The notes under the pieces: generated by a model
Seen by the model: only the letters and a program-made list of their open reading frames with translations
Database searches by the model: none
Told to the model about the DNA's origin: nothing
Assembly: GCA_009760855.2 (NCBI GenBank)
Contig: WPIO01000110.1
Coordinates: forward strand, 188,001-252,000
Source of the DNA: Cristatella mucedo
Taxonomy: Eukaryota; Bryozoa; Phylactolaemata; Cristatellidae
Direction of reading: 5' to 3'
Length of the DNA stretch: 64,000 nt
Shown: one piece after another, positions 62,230 to 64,000 of the stretch
Layout: the number at the start of each line of letters is the position of its first letter
How positions within the stretch are numbered: position 1 is the first letter of the stretch
Position numbers and translations under genes: made by a program

Positions 62230-63520
62230 GTGCCTTTGAAGCACAGCTGAATAGTATGCAAATCAAGCCTACAACTACATAAGAGCCTGTTCTCGACAAT
62301 CATTCCCACATGCTGCTTCACCAGCAAGCCTGTCATCAAAGCAGGCTTGCTAGAGACGTGGCAGCACACTGGCAGCAACATGCTGATAATTAGAATGTGT
62401 GGAGCTGTTACATGCATATAGGAAGGATAAATATTGCAGGTGAGCTCTGATGAGTTGCAATTGAAGGCACTAGACGGACTACCTCATTCCATTGGCACTG
62501 ACAACTAGATTGCATCGACTAGTCTTGGTAGCATCTCAGGAGCAGTGCTTTGGCTAACGAGTATTGCCCATTGCAGGCAGCTGTAATCGAAGTGGGAGGC
62601 TACCTTGTTTTTAGGACGGTATTTTAAGGTTCTCCGTATCATAGTGCTTTATGGTCCCTCATTTGGAGCCACCACTCTCGATTGCCATGAGATCAGCAGT
62701 TCGTTTTTCTCATTCTTTCCAGCCTTCTCAGCAATGTGAAACGATTAGCAATTCCGGGAGGCTCTAAAAAAAGCGCTTGGCCGGTTCCGGTCAGGTGCTA
62801 TTGCATTTAAAGCTACAATGCCAAAGCCTCACAAACAAAAAGTGCAGCACAGTCTTTTCAATAGGTGTGAGCTAAAATTGATAGCTTGATTCCCGCACAC
62901 ATACGTTTGGATGCATTATGAGTTTTGACCAGTGCGATTAATCAAGTCGACGGTGAACAGGAAACCTAGGCATACTGAACTAAAAGCCGGCTAGTGCGTA
63001 CTCTTGCGATCCAAGTTGAAGCTCTGTCAGCATGCGGTCTGCATTTGAGGACACTGGGTGCTGGTTGGGCACCGATGTGGAGCAGGATGGATCCGCATGG
63101 AGGTGACGATGCCAGATGAATCTCAGCTGTAAGTTCATCGGTTAGATAAGCCTTAGCACCAGCAGAAGATAGCTACCTGCTCTTGTTCAGCATCTGGCAG
63201 GCCACAGCCAGAACCGGCCATAAGCGTCGGCCAGTTCCTAGACCAGTCAGTGGCTGGTGCCAGACAAAGGGAAGCCCTTTTCTAAGCAAACTAGTGCTCA
63301 TGGAATACCTGGCAGATGAGTCATCGATTACATGGCGAGCTCTTTCAAACAGAGCCCGACAGGCTCAGTTTTATCGGAGTAAACAATACTGTTGTGCTAA
63401 GCGTCTTGTTCTTGGAAAGTCGAGCAACTGAGAACTGAGAACTTAACAAAATTAAGGACCCAAGAAGAAGATGCAAGATTCGTCCGTTCTTGATTTTAAT
63501 CCCAACTTGATGTTTCCCCA
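62230..63520. other. 5' flank of the 62.2-kb gene
   Basis: Mixed sequence, no recognisable gene or mobile element. No clear TATA or CCAAT arrangement was identified upstream of the - strand ATG. Confidence 0.4.
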
Positions 63521-63524
63521 AAGC

Positions 63525-63660
63525 TAGTTTAGTCCAACGGTAAATTGCTCACCCCGACTAAGGTTTGGCTGAGGTCGTAGGCTCGAGCCCTGAGGCATTT
63601 GTGAAGCACCTGAATAGAGATGAAGTTCTCTTGGGCTGCTATACACATGAGTTATTTTCG
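63525..63660 (+). mobile_element. tRNA-derived SINE-like element, family B
   Basis: agtccaacggtaaattgctcacc (A-box-like), B-box-like gtaggctcgagccctgagg, catttgtgaagcacctgaat, and tail agagatgaagttctcttgggctgctatac. This is the clearest family B copy. Confidence 0.75.
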
Positions 63661-63847
63661 TTTATGTTTTTCCTTAAATGCGGCAACCATGTTCGCATAG
63701 GTCTTGAAGAAACACAGATTTTAAAATATTTTCCTGAAATAGCCCATGTCGATTAAAAGCTCTCTTGGGGTTTCTTCAAATGCACTAGTCTAGCTACCAT
63801 TAAATGGTAAGAAGTTACTAGATTAGCGATATTAATTATATAATGTA

Positions 63848-64000
63848 TTTTTATAGTGCCCCAAGAGAACTTAATCTCTGTTCAGGGGCTTCACGTGGGC
63901 CACCGAGCTTAAGCCCACGACCCCAGTCATCAAAACCTTGGCCATCAAATCCATTCACATTGGCCTTGGTTCTAGGCGAGCATCATAACCACTTCACCAA
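63848..64000 (-). mobile_element. tRNA-derived SINE-like element, family B, reverse
   Basis: Tail ccccaagagaacttaatctctg, cttcacgtgggccacc, the reverse B-box cttaagcccacgacc, and gcgagcatcataaccacttc. It reaches the window edge. Confidence 0.7.

Overview
The window is metazoan nuclear DNA. It has split genes with GT-AG introns, extracellular CUB domains, decayed non-LTR retrotransposons, tRNA-derived SINE-like repeats and very many microsatellites. The mix looks like a marine invertebrate, but the sequence alone does not name a species. Nothing bacterial (operons, Shine-Dalgarno sites, CRISPR) is present. All gene models were read by eye from reading frame, splice sites and phase agreement, without transcript or database support.

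Region 1 (about 0.76-27.5 kb, + strand) holds the best supported gene, a single-pass membrane protein with two CUB domains. Nine exons join with matching phases into 767 codons plus a stop: CUB1 (2 exons), CUB2 (2 exons), a Gly/Ser linker, a transmembrane exon and a long cytoplasmic tail carrying an RPGTA tandem repeat. The 5' end (signal peptide) lies upstream of the window. The transmembrane exon is duplicated in tandem: two intact copies and one scrambled copy. An intronic AATAAA cluster could give a soluble two-CUB form. Twin AATAAA signals follow the stop by about 0.5 kb. Introns carry long GA/CT and AT tracts, minisatellites and CR1-like LINE fragments.

Region 2 (about 36.5-46.8 kb, - strand) holds a phase-consistent three-exon model for a 275-residue protein. 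It has a Cys-rich N-terminus, one hydrophobic helix and a Pro-rich tail with PPxY motifs. A 1.25-kb CAG/CTG array sits in its first intron and ends a few bases before the predicted splice acceptor. Paired CCAAT boxes lie about 200 bp upstream of the ATG.

Region 3 (about 47-64 kb) is mostly gene-poor and AT-rich. It contains an orphan exon-like segment (51.75 kb, +), a diverged copy of the PPxY-tail exon with a 44-bp perfect palindrome (56.2-56.75 kb, -), and a two-exon model for a 266-residue Ala/Pro-rich protein with PSY/PPRY motifs (60.7-62.2 kb, -).

Taken together, a CUB membrane protein lies beside two or three - strand units with PPxY-type tails. Such motifs usually bind WW-domain proteins of the NEDD4 or YAP type. 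A functional link between the + and - strand genes is speculation based on proximity only.
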